Source: Porticoccaceae bacterium | GTDB taxonomy: Bacteria; Pseudomonadota; Gammaproteobacteria; Pseudomonadales; Porticoccaceae | Length of the DNA stretch: 6,501 nt | Direction: 5' to 3' | Assembly (NCBI GenBank): GCA_002701765.1 | Contig: NZXB01000055.1 | Span: 7,494-13,994 of the forward strand | In this document: piece by piece, positions 1 to 6,417 of the stretch | How the letters are laid out: each line of letters starts with the position of its first letter | Position numbering within the stretch: position 1 is the stretch's first letter | Notes under the pieces: generated by a model | What the model saw: only the letters and a program-made list of their open reading frames with translations | Databases searched by the model: none | What the model was told of the DNA's origin: nothing | Translations under genes and position numbers: made by a program

Positions 1-2486
1 GACCAGAGAGCGAAATATTTGTGTACTCTCCTGAATTTGAGGGCGTGCATCTTCGCATGGGAAAGGTTTCTCGTGGAGGCCTGCGCTGGTCAGATCGACT
101 TGAAGACTACCGTACAGAGGTGCTTGGGCTCGTGAAAGCACAGCAAGTGAAAAATGCAGTAATTGTTCCGAGTGGAGCAAAAGGTGGTTTTGTAATTAGA
201 AACTCTTCTTTTGCCGTCCGTCAAGAATCACTTTCAGATAAAGGCGCAGCTATTTATAAACTTTTCATTCAGGCGATTCTTGATATTACAGACAATTTTG
301 TCTCAGGGGCAGTGGTCGGGCCGCAAAATGTGACAAGGACCGATGGCGATGATCCTTATCTGGTAGTGGCAGCCGATAAAGGTACCGCCTCGTTCTCGGA
401 TTTAGCCAACAATGTTTCAAATCAGCAGCAGTTTTGGTTGGGAGACGCTTTTGCTTCTGGAGGATCAAATGGCTATGACCACAAAGCCATGGGTATCACG
501 GCGCGAGGTGCTTGGGTTGCCGTCAAAAGGCATTTTCATGAGCTTGGAATGAATATCCAAGCCGAGGATTTCAGTGTGGTTGGAATTGGTGATATGTCTG
601 GTGATGTTTTTGGAAATGGTATGTTGTTATCGAGGCATATCAAATTAGTTGCAGCTTTCAATCACTTGCATATTTTTATTGATCCCGACCCCGATTCTGA
701 GCGAACTTACAAGGAGCGTGAACGGTTATTTGAGCAACCTCAGAGCGGATGGGATGACTTTGATCGATCGCTACTTTCAGATGGAGCACGAATATTTTCT
801 CGCAAAGATAAGACTCTCGAGTTGACGCAGGAGATTAAACAACGTTTTGACATAAATGCAGATCGTGTAACGCCGGCTGAGCTCATTTCCGCGCTATTGT
901 TAGCACGTGTGGATTTACTTTGGAATGGTGGTATCGGGACCTACGTGAAATCTAGCGATGAGAGTGACGCCCAGGTTGGGGACAAGATCAATGATGAATT
1001 GAGAGTAGATGGTCGTGACTTGCGTTGTAAAGTTTTAGGGGAAGGAGGTAATCTAGGAATCACGCAACTGGGGAGGGTTGAGTATAGTTTAATGGGGGGT
1101 TTGTGTAATACAGATTTTATTGATAATGCTGCTGGCGTGGATTGCTCTGATCACGAGGTGAATATCAAGATTCTGCTGAACTCTAGGCTGCGAAGCGGCG
1201 ATCTAAATATTGGCGCAAGAAATGAACTCCTAGCTTCGATGACTAAATCGGTGGCAGAAAAGGTGCTTAAAAATAACGCGCGTCAGACACAAGCTATAAG
1301 CATTGCCCTTCATCGAGGCAGACAACAACATCTGGAATATGACCGTTTCATGCTCTGGTTAGAGAGTTCGGGAAAACTAGACAGAGATATAGAGTTTCTG
1401 CCAAAAAAAGACGAATTGTTGGAGCGTTTTTCTGGAGGAGGGAATCCTTGGACTAGGCCAGAGTTAGCTGTCTTAATATGTTATTCGAAAGTGATGTTGA
1501 AAGAATCTCTTTTGGAAGCAGATTTGCTGAATGATGCTTGGCTTGCTGATTCTGTGGAAAAGGCTTTCCCAAGAATGCTTATAGAGTATCTTGGTGGGAC
1601 CGTTTCTTCGCATCAGTTGGCCAATGAGATAGCGGCCACTCAGTTGGCTAATGATCTTGTGGATCGCTTTGGATTTACTTTCCTTTTCTTTGCTGTTGAG
1701 TCCGTCGGAAGCAGCCCAAGAGAGATTGTTCGTGCGCTGACTGTGGTAATAAATGTGTTAGGAATCGATCAACTCTGGCATTTAATTGAGACTGACGACG
1801 GCCACTTTTCGGCAGAGAAGCAACTCGATTTATTCCACATTCTGATCAAACTCGTTCGTCGCTCTACTATTTGGTTCTTGAAACATCGGTCCCCAGGCTT
1901 TGACTGTGCTGAGAGTATTGGATTATTTGCTGAGCCGATGCAGCAGCTTCTTGAAAATTGGGTTAAGTTGCAGCCTAATAGTTGGCAGGTAAAACTTTTC
2001 TGTGAAACATCCAAAGGTGAGGTCGCCGCTAACTCAATCTCAGGAATGCAGAGGTTATCGGATAACCTCTTTAGTGCTCTAGGGATAATTGATTTGGCTC
2101 TGCGTGACAGTTGGCCAGTTAATAAGATTGCATCGATCTACACCATAGTTGGGGAAACATTAATGCTCGATGATTTGATGTCGAAGATAACTGGCATAAA
2201 ATCGGTTGGTCGTTGGCAAGATTTGGCGCGCGAATCTTCGATGAACCAACTCGAGCAGTATCATCGAGATACGACCGCTTTATTGCTGCAAATCTGGGAG
2301 GGCAAACCAGAAGAGATAGCCGAACTTTGGCAGGTTGCACAGGAAGCAACCATTGCTAGTTGGGGAGTCATGATGTCAGAGATTCGTAAATCAGGGGGGA
2401 ATGATTACGCTCTAATGACGGTCGCGTTAAATGAATTCCTTAACTTGGTAGAGGGATTGAGAAGAATAAGTCGAGAAAGAAATTAG
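1..2486 (+). CDS. gdhB: NAD-dependent glutamate dehydrogenase, large (about 180 kDa) type, C-terminal part
   Basis: Oxidatively deaminates glutamate to 2-oxoglutarate and ammonium with NAD+, a cytoplasmic catabolic reaction linking amino-acid use to the TCA cycle. The frame is open from base 3 to the TAG at 2484-2486 (827 codons). The family is about 1600 residues long, so roughly the C-terminal half is present and the start lies upstream of the window. The GTG at 21 is internal, because conserved residues (SEIFVYSPEFEGVHLR) run across it. Conserved blocks in order: GGLRWSDR near the beginning; PSGAKGGF (168-191), resembling the P-x-G-x-K-G-G substrate-binding loop of glutamate dehydrogenases; a glycine-rich nucleotide-binding segment VVGIGDMSGDVFGNG (576-620); LWNGGIGTYVK; GEGGNLGITQLGR; and DNAAGVDCSDHEVNIK (about 1122-1169). 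The remainder is the helical C-terminal region. No frameshift is visible. Large NAD-GDHs of this family are often allosterically regulated, but nothing in this window shows that. The family call is very secure; the symbol follows Pseudomonas usage. Confidence 0.96.
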   Translation, partial: PESEIFVYSPEFEGVHLRMGKVSRGGLRWSDRLEDYRTEVLGLVKAQQVKNAVIVPSGAKGGFVIRNSSFAVRQESLSDKGAAIYKLFIQAILDITDNFVSGAVVGPQNVTRTDGDDPYLVVAADKGTASFSDLANNVSNQQQFWLGDAFASGGSNGYDHKAMGITARGAWVAVKRHFHELGMNIQAEDFSVVGIGDMSGDVFGNGMLLSRHIKLVAAFNHLHIFIDPDPDSERTYKERERLFEQPQSGWDDFDRSLLSDGARIFSRKDKTLELTQEIKQRFDINADRVTPAELISALLLARVDLLWNGGIGTYVKSSDESDAQVGDKINDELRVDGRDLRCKVLGEGGNLGITQLGRVEYSLMGGLCNTDFIDNAAGVDCSDHEVNIKILLNSRLRSGDLNIGARNELLASMTKSVAEKVLKNNARQTQAISIALHRGRQQHLEYDRFMLWLESSGKLDRDIEFLPKKDELLERFSGGGNPWTRPELAVLICYSKVMLKESLLEADLLNDAWLADSVEKAFPRMLIEYLGGTVSSHQLANEIAATQLANDLVDRFGFTFLFFAVESVGSSPREIVRALTVVINVLGIDQLWHLIETDDGHFSAEKQLDLFHILIKLVRRSTIWFLKHRSPGFDCAESIGLFAEPMQQLLENWVKLQPNSWQVKLFCETSKGEVAANSISGMQRLSDNLFSALGIIDLALRDSWPVNKIASIYTIVGETLMLDDLMSKITGIKSVGRWQDLARESSMNQLEQYHRDTTALLLQIWEGKPEEIAELWQVAQEATIASWGVMMSEIRKSGGNDYALMTVALNEFLNLVEGLRRISRERN

Positions 2487-2511
2487 GCTAATACTAGCTC
2501 ATCACAACTTA

Positions 2512-2540
2512 GCCAATTTTTGGCATTCTTGCTCAGAATG
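2512..2540. other. Two adjacent short inverted repeats between convergent gdhB and rmf
   Basis: GCCAA-TTT-TTGGC (2512-2524) is followed directly by CATTCT-TGCTC-AGAATG (2524-2540); both stems are perfect (5 and 6 bp). They lie 26 bp after the gdhB stop and 48 bp beyond the rmf stop, where bidirectional termination would be expected. Neither is followed by a T-run on either strand, so they are not classical intrinsic terminators. They may instead stabilise 3' ends or be chance. An AT-only palindrome, TAAAAATTTTTA, lies at 2568-2579, just downstream of rmf. Confidence 0.3.
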
Positions 2541-2587
2541 TGAGTTCGACAATGCAGCAATTATCATTAAAAATTTTTATTTAAGTG

Positions 2588-2794
2588 TTAAAGGTTGATA
2601 ACTTTCTGCTGAAATGCTTGTTGATTGAATCCCGACCAGAAATCCTCTCTACCTTCTCTCCATCCTCGAGCCCAATGATAGGCCATATTTGAATTGACTG
2701 AGAAAGGACAGGCGCTTAGCGGTTTACCTTGAATGGAGGCTTGATAGCCTTTCGAAAATGAACGAGAAGTAAGGTCTTTTTTCTTTTTTTTCAT
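2588..2794 (-). CDS. rmf: Ribosome modulation factor (RMF)
   Basis: A small basic protein that converts 70S ribosomes into inactive 100S dimers in stationary phase or stress. The 68-residue product carries the family signature: GYQASIQGKPLSACPF (about residues 16-31), matching GYQAGIxGRSKxxCPY of E. coli RMF, then GWREGREDFWSGFN (about 44-57), which resembles Pseudomonas RMF (GWREGRGDNWDG) more than the shorter E. coli protein (55 aa). The lysine-rich start MKKKKKDL corresponds to the basic N-terminus of RMF. The ATG is supported by a good Shine-Dalgarno, AGAGG (complement of 2801-2805), six nt upstream. The first codons contain a run of eight A followed by G and six A, a possible slippage site. 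It is transcribed divergently from rlmKL and converges on gdhB. Family knowledge suggests growth-rate or ppGpp control, but I could not define a promoter. E. coli also has rmf a few genes from rlmL, so the proximity is a familiar gammaproteobacterial arrangement. Confidence 0.95.
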   Translation of the reverse strand: MKKKKKDLTSRSFSKGYQASIQGKPLSACPFSVNSNMAYHWARGWREGREDFWSGFNQQAFQQKVINL

Positions 2795-2841
2795 TCACAA
2801 CCTCTATTTTTCGAATTTATTACCTACGGAAGATGCTCAAT

Positions 2842-2979
2842 ATGAAGATTGTGCAGAGTTTTATAGACCATATTTCTCCCGAGTTGACGGTCACTTTTTG
2901 GTATTATGCATGCAAGTGCCAGTCTCCAGTTAAACTAATTGAGGCCAAATTGTCGAATGTCTTGTCTTTATATGGCTGA
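2842..2979 (+). CDS. Possible small ORF (45 aa), unrecognised
   Basis: In the 344-bp gap between rmf and rlmKL an ORF runs from ATG 2842 to TGA 2977-2979. A GGAAG (2828-2832) lies nine nt upstream, a usable Shine-Dalgarno distance. An in-frame ATG at 2833 exists but sits directly against the GGAAG, so 2842 is the better start. The peptide begins MKIVQSFIDHISPEL and has a central aromatic and cysteine-containing stretch (TFWYYACKC), with no clear signal peptide or membrane helix. I recognise no family. An ORF of this length is quite possible by chance in AT-rich DNA, and it occupies the region where the rmf promoter should lie. The rest of the gap (2980-3138) contains no gene I can support. 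The call rests only on the ORF and ribosome binding site. Confidence 0.22.
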   Translation: MKIVQSFIDHISPELTVTFWYYACKCQSPVKLIEAKLSNVLSLYG

Positions 2980-3048
2980 AGCCTTTCATTCCGACCTGTA
3001 ATATATTTGCAATAACTTCCAACCTGTCATGGTGTAGGGATACCTAAT

Positions 3049-3076
3049 TTGGCTATGTTCGATGAGTTAGTATGAG
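3049..3076 (+). promoter_or_regulatory. Weak candidate sigma-70 promoter for rlmKL
   Basis: TTGGCT (3049-3054), a 16-nt spacer and TATGAG (3071-3076) match the -35 and -10 consensus at four of six positions each. It would start transcription about 55 nt before the rlmKL ATG. It is the best pairing I found in the region by eye, but matches of this quality occur often by chance. Confidence 0.22.
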
Positions 3077-3138
3077 AAAATGTGAGTGAAGAGGATGTTT
3101 TGGCCGATACATAAAATTTTTTAGAAAAAAATATCGAT

Positions 3139-5316
3139 ATGACCAATTTTGACAAAAAAATCGTTTGTTTGGCCCTCTGCTCGAAGGGCATTGAACCACT
3201 TCTTGAGGCAGAGTTGGATCTTTTGGGTTTAGAAATTATTAAGCAAACGGTCGGTGCAGTGCGGTTTAAAGGAACGCTGCGAACGATATATGCAGCATGT
3301 CTTTGGTCGCGATTGGCCAACCGTATTTTGCTAGAGCTAAAAGTTTTCAAGGTTGAAACCGCGTCAGAAATATATGATGGTTGTGGCGAGATTAATTGGG
3401 AAGACCATTTTAATGTTGAGCAGACTATTTCAGTTGATTTCGCGGGCACCTCTAGTTTTATTAAAAATAGTTTGTATGCATCTCAATTGGTAAAAGATGC
3501 TGTCGTAGATCGATTCCGTCGCCTCACGGGTCTCCGGCCATCAGTTGATCCAGTGCAGTCCGACATTTCCATTCACGGAAAACTTAAACGCGGACGTCTG
3601 AGCGTGATGTTGGATTTGTCTGGGAAAAGTTTGCATCGGCGGGGGTACAGAAAGTTTAACGTCAATGCACCATTGAAAGAGAATTTAGCTGCAGCTCTAC
3701 TCTTAAGGTCGAATTGGTCAGCTATTGCAGCCAATGGCGGGGGTCTAATTGATCCGATGTGTGGTTGTGGCACTCTGATTATTGAGGCTGCCATGATTGC
3801 AGCTGATATAGCGCCGGGTTTAATGAGGCAAAGATTTGCATTCACCGCATGGTCGGCGCACGATACAAAAATCTGGGAAGAAGTCGTATCGGATGCTGAA
3901 CAGAGGCGAAAGATAGGATTGCTTAGTCTTAGTCTGGAGATTCTAGGCTATGATAGCGATCCGCGAGCCGTCGGTTTTGCCAAAAAAAATATCCAAGAAC
4001 TTGGTCTGCAGAAAAAAATCATTGTTGAAATTAAACCGGTTAGCCATTTGCAAAAACCAAAGTCAGAAACCGGATTGGTGATAACCAACCCTCCTTATGG
4101 TGAGAGAATTGGCGAAGTTAGTAGTTTGAAACAGGTTTACCAGCAATTTGGACAGCGACTACTATCGCACTTCGGCAAATGGAGAGCGGCGGTCCTCTCA
4201 GGAAATTCAGTTCTTGCGCGCGAACTGGACTTGACTCCCACTCGGCAATATCAATTTTCTAACGGGTCGATACCCTGTAAGTTATTTTTATTTGACGATA
4301 TACATTCAAAATCTGCTGCCATTAAATACCGGATAGATGCAAGGCGTTCGCCGAAAGCAATGACTAACGGTTCCTCGATGGTAGTTAATCGGTTGGTAAA
4401 AAACCAGCGACGGTTGTCACCATGGCTAAAAACAAATGATATTACCTGTTATCGTCTGTACGACGCAGATCTCCCGGAGTACTCCGCTGCCATCGACATC
4501 TATGGTCAGTTTATTCACGTGCAGGAATATGATGCTCCCCGTACCATCGAGAGATCCATTGCACAGAAGCGTTTTCAGGAGTTGCGAGATGCGGTGGCAA
4601 GTTTTGCCCCAGAGTCTTTGGAAAAGACATTTTATAAAGTTCGCTCCAGACAGCGTGGAACAGATCAGTACACCAGGATAGGAAATGGACATGGTAAACC
4701 ATTAATTATTAGTGAGGGCTCCGCAAGGTTTGAAATAAATCTTGGAAACTATGTTGATAGCGGAATTTTCCTTGATTACCGTAAGATGAGACGGATTATC
4801 GGAGCCGAAGCCCCTGGAAAACGGTTCCTAAATCTTTTTTGTTACACAGCCAGCGCTACGGTCATGGCTGCTTTGAATGGGGCATTGAGTTCTCTTAGTT
4901 GTGATATGTCTAGCACTTATATCGAATGGGCTCGAAGAAATTTTCACCTTAATAAATTGGCAGTAGATCGGCATAAGTTGCTAAAAGTTGACTGCTTAGA
5001 GTGGTTGAGGAATGAGACTGAGGGTCTAGGGCATTTTGACATTATTCTACTCGACCCTCCGACATTTTCAAATTCAAAGAAAATGTCGGTCTCTTTAGAT
5101 ATTCAGCGTGATCACGAGGCTCTTATCAGGGCCGCTGCAAAGAGATTGGCGCCTTATGGAACTCTTTATTTTTCTAATAATTTTAGAAAATTTAAAATGA
5201 GTCCTAACCTCACGGATAGATTTTTGGTTGAAAATATGACATCTGAAACGCTTGATGTTGATTTTCGACGTAACCCGCGTATTCACAATGCATGGAGGAT
5301 AAAACATAAAATCTAG
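3139..5316 (+). CDS. rlmL: Bifunctional 23S rRNA methyltransferase RlmK/RlmL (m7G2069 and m2G2445)
   Basis: A SAM-dependent enzyme of two fused methyltransferases modifying domain V of 23S rRNA. By family knowledge the N-terminal half makes m2G2445 and the C-terminal half m7G2069. The 725-residue product aligns along its whole length with E. coli RlmL/YcbY (702 aa). THUMP RNA-binding domain: about residues 50-160, ending before LHRRGYR (165-171). First Rossmann methyltransferase: motif I DPMCGCGTL (205-213), acidic loop GYDSDP (270-275), catalytic NPPYGER (317-323). Second domain: LYDADLPEY (440-448), motif I FLNLFCYTASAT (563-574), acidic residue D589 in CDMS, catalytic DPPTFSNSK (639-647). 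E. coli has MCGS and YTGS where this protein has MCGC and YTAS. The ATG at 3139 gives about eight extra N-terminal residues and lacks a clear Shine-Dalgarno (AT-rich leader), but no other start fits the conserved N-terminus better. It stands alone, divergent from rmf and convergent with ydjA. No terminator is visible after the TAG. Confidence 0.96.
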   Translation: MTNFDKKIVCLALCSKGIEPLLEAELDLLGLEIIKQTVGAVRFKGTLRTIYAACLWSRLANRILLELKVFKVETASEIYDGCGEINWEDHFNVEQTISVDFAGTSSFIKNSLYASQLVKDAVVDRFRRLTGLRPSVDPVQSDISIHGKLKRGRLSVMLDLSGKSLHRRGYRKFNVNAPLKENLAAALLLRSNWSAIAANGGGLIDPMCGCGTLIIEAAMIAADIAPGLMRQRFAFTAWSAHDTKIWEEVVSDAEQRRKIGLLSLSLEILGYDSDPRAVGFAKKNIQELGLQKKIIVEIKPVSHLQKPKSETGLVITNPPYGERIGEVSSLKQVYQQFGQRLLSHFGKWRAAVLSGNSVLARELDLTPTRQYQFSNGSIPCKLFLFDDIHSKSAAIKYRIDARRSPKAMTNGSSMVVNRLVKNQRRLSPWLKTNDITCYRLYDADLPEYSAAIDIYGQFIHVQEYDAPRTIERSIAQKRFQELRDAVASFAPESLEKTFYKVRSRQRGTDQYTRIGNGHGKPLIISEGSARFEINLGNYVDSGIFLDYRKMRRIIGAEAPGKRFLNLFCYTASATVMAALNGALSSLSCDMSSTYIEWARRNFHLNKLAVDRHKLLKVDCLEWLRNETEGLGHFDIILLDPPTFSNSKKMSVSLDIQRDHEALIRAAAKRLAPYGTLYFSNNFRKFKMSPNLTDRFLVENMTSETLDVDFRRNPRIHNAWRIKHKI

Positions 5317-5485
5317 ATAAATTTTAACTAATTTTGAGCTATATCATTGAGCTCCAGTGGGATAGTGGAAGCATTGCACTTTGTTTGCAGGTTTTGTGTG
5401 CTCGGATGTACGAAGCTTTTATAGAAAAATTTTGTGAACGAGCGTTTTGGCTTTAAGGGCTGCGAGCGAGCTTTGTCATAAACTT

Positions 5486-6073
5486 TTATGGCCAATATGC
5501 GGTATGGTCTTCATGAGATACGTGTGTTTTGGGTCGGTTTTTACTCACTGGCGTGCCCATATAAACAAATCCAATGATCTCCTCATTCTTTGAAATTCCT
5601 AAACCGCTTCTCACTATATCGGAATAAGCGTAATCACCGGTTCTCCAGACCGAGCCAAGACCAATGGCATATAGTGCTAATCCGACATTGGTTAGAACGC
5701 TCCCAGCAGACAATATTTGTTCAGCATGCGGGACTTTCGGATGTTCTTTTATACTTGCTATGCCGACCAATATTACAGGCGCTCGGAAAGCTTTATGTTT
5801 TGCCTTATATAACACCTCATCACTAGAATTTGGATTTGATGCTAGAGTATGTTTGACAAAAAGATTTCCAAGAGCAATGAGGCCATCTTTTTGAATGATA
5901 AGAAAACGCCAAGGTCTCAGGCGCATATGATCTGGAGCTCGCATAGACGCTTGTAATACTGTTTTTAACTCGTGTTCAGTTGGCCCTGGTTCTTTGAGAC
6001 GTGGAAAGGACTGTCTCTCAGCAATTAACGTAATTAGAGAATTATTTTCTGTTGTCTCAATTTGATCTGTCAT
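5486..6073 (-). CDS. ydjA: YdjA-like FMN-dependent nitroreductase
   Basis: A small cytoplasmic flavoprotein of the nitroreductase superfamily, expected to bind FMN as a dimer and use NAD(P)H; the physiological substrate is unknown. The 195-residue product resembles E. coli YdjA (183 aa) throughout: ERQSFPRLKEPGPT (19-32) as the N-terminal FMN-phosphate arginine/serine segment, MRAPDHMRLRPWRF (44-57; YdjA MRAPDHKSMQPWHF), KVPHAEQILSAG (113-124; YdjA KVPRWEQEMSAG), WRTG (143-146; YdjA WRSG) and IIGFVYMGTP (166-175; YdjA IVGFLYLGTP). It has about ten more N-terminal residues than YdjA. The ATG is supported by AGAGG (complement of 6079-6083) five nt upstream. The gene converges with rlmKL across 169 bp without a T-tailed hairpin. 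Upstream, on the same strand, lies the terminator of a predicted Fur-controlled small RNA, so it probably has its own promoter in 6074-6162. A TACAAT (-10-like, complement of 6126-6131) is present without a convincing -35. Family assignment is firm; orthology to ydjA is likely. Confidence 0.92.
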   Translation of the reverse strand: MTDQIETTENNSLITLIAERQSFPRLKEPGPTEHELKTVLQASMRAPDHMRLRPWRFLIIQKDGLIALGNLFVKHTLASNPNSSDEVLYKAKHKAFRAPVILVGIASIKEHPKVPHAEQILSAGSVLTNVGLALYAIGLGSVWRTGDYAYSDIVRSGLGISKNEEIIGFVYMGTPVSKNRPKTHVSHEDHTAYWP

Positions 6074-6162
6074 AATCGCCTCTGTATTAAAATTTAACTT
6101 AACGCAAAATATGGCAAAGATGCAAATTGTATTAACCGAGGAGCCATCTAATATTGTGAGCT

Positions 6163-6197
6163 AAAAAAGACCGCCAAAACATCCATATCTTGGCGGT
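6163..6197 (-). terminator. Intrinsic (rho-independent) terminator
   Basis: Read on the minus strand, ACCGCCAA (6197-6190), a 12-nt loop (6189-6178) and TTGGCGGT (6177-6170) form a perfect 8-bp GC-rich stem, followed by one C and six T (6168-6163). There is no T-run on the plus-strand side, so it ends leftward transcription only. No gene with an ORF ends here, so it must serve the short transcript starting near 6235. It also insulates ydjA, about 90 bp further on. Confidence 0.85.
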
Positions 6198-6235
6198 GGG
6201 AAACCCGGAAGGGCGTTAGGCGTCATTGCTCAATA
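6163..6235 (-). ncRNA. Predicted small RNA of about 73 nt, probably Fur-regulated
   Basis: This is the interval between a near-consensus minus-strand promoter and a strong intrinsic terminator, with too little room for a protein gene and no ORF with a ribosome binding site. The predicted RNA starts near 6235, contains GAGCAAUG early, then a C/U-rich stretch (about 6215-6198). That stretch can fold either as CCC-UUCC-GGG or as GGG-UUU-CCC. The RNA ends in the terminator hairpin with a U-tail, the usual shape of an Hfq-binding trans-acting sRNA. The operator-like palindrome over its promoter suggests repression by Fe-Fur and expression in iron starvation, the logic of RyhB in enterics and PrrF in Pseudomonas. 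I recognise no sequence homology to either in this orientation. The C/U-rich part could pair with purine-rich ribosome binding sites, which is inference. The start site is estimated from the -10 position. Confidence 0.55.
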
Positions 6236-6241
6236 ACACTA

Positions 6242-6270
6242 ATGATAATCGTTATTATTACGATTATCAA
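6242..6270 (-). promoter_or_regulatory. Strong sigma-70 promoter of the predicted small RNA
   Basis: On the minus strand, TTGATA (6270-6265) matches the -35 box at five of six positions and TATCAT (6247-6242) matches the -10 box at five of six, with an ideal 17-nt spacer. The sequence upstream of the -35 box is A/T-rich (6271-6300), as in UP elements. Initiation is expected around 6236-6234. A second, poorer reading (TTGTTG, 17 nt, GATTAT) is shifted by three bases on the same strand. The plus strand of the palindrome shows only a weaker -10 (TATTAT, 6253-6258) without a good -35. Confidence 0.6.
6243..6269. promoter_or_regulatory. Fur-box-like operator (27-bp inverted repeat)
   Basis: TGATAATCGT, seven bases, then ACGATTATCA form a perfect inverted repeat with 10-bp arms. 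The GATAAT hexamers and their inverted partner resemble the Fur consensus (GATAATGATAATCATTATC; in 7-1-7 form TGATAATnATTATCA). Read that way, 6243-6257 matches 12 of 14 defined positions, and a second overlapping unit matches from the other side. The repeat sits on the -35 to -10 interval of the minus-strand promoter, where a bound repressor would block RNA polymerase. Fur is the best candidate by sequence; another dimeric regulator with an AT-rich site cannot be excluded. Confidence 0.6.
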
Positions 6271-6274
6271 CAAG

Positions 6275-6299
6275 TTTGCATTTTATTATTGTTTTGCAT
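6275..6299. repeat. Direct repeat TTTGCAT, 18-bp period, upstream of the small-RNA promoter
   Basis: TTTGCAT occurs at 6275-6281 and 6293-6299 (ATGCAAA on the minus strand), separated by an AT-rich spacer. The copies lie just upstream of the minus-strand -35 box, roughly at -46 and -64 relative to the predicted start, positions typical of activator sites. A further ATGCAAA is at 6119-6125, in the ydjA leader. Seven-base repeats in AT-rich DNA can be chance. Confidence 0.35.
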
Positions 6300-6417
6300 G
6301 GGCTCGAAAGCTTCTTCGATTATTCCTCGCAAGTTTTCAGATAGATTTTTTTGCGGGTAACGGCTAAATTTATATTTATGATATTTTGGTTATTGGCAGC
6401 CCATGGAGGCATATCAG

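Noticed and set aside
1769..2349. Minus-strand ORFs of 76-81 codons within the glutamate dehydrogenase gene
   Set aside because: The sense frame is continuous and family-typical; these have no homology or ribosome binding site support.
2884..2910. TTGACG followed by TATGCA as a promoter in the rmf-rlmKL gap
   Set aside because: The spacer is only 15 nt and the -10 match is poor; it would start far upstream of rlmKL and inside the possible small ORF.
3027..3449. 140-codon minus-strand ORF across the start of rlmKL
   Set aside because: It lies antisense to the well-conserved THUMP-containing N-terminal part of RlmKL and has no recognisable family; it is a shadow frame.
4426..4702. Several overlapping ORFs of 60-90 codons on both strands inside rlmKL
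   Set aside because: They overlap the LYDADLPEY region and the start of the RlmK domain in other frames, with low-complexity or unrelated translations.
5317..5485. Search for a bidirectional terminator between convergent rlmKL and ydjA
   Set aside because: Only GAGCT-9 nt-AGCTC near 5335-5353 and direct repeats of CGAGCG near 5438-5470 are seen, none with a T-run, so no terminator is called.
6222..6234. Plus-strand CATTGCTCA, identical to nine bases of the RyhB core
   Set aside because: Its orientation is opposite to the promoter and terminator found here, and no plus-strand terminator follows. The minus-strand RNA would carry the complement, as a RyhB target would, but nine bases are not enough to argue for a sponge or homologue.
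6298..6360. 20-codon ORF starting ATGGGC near 6298 (+)
   Set aside because: Very short, with no Shine-Dalgarno and no recognisable feature.
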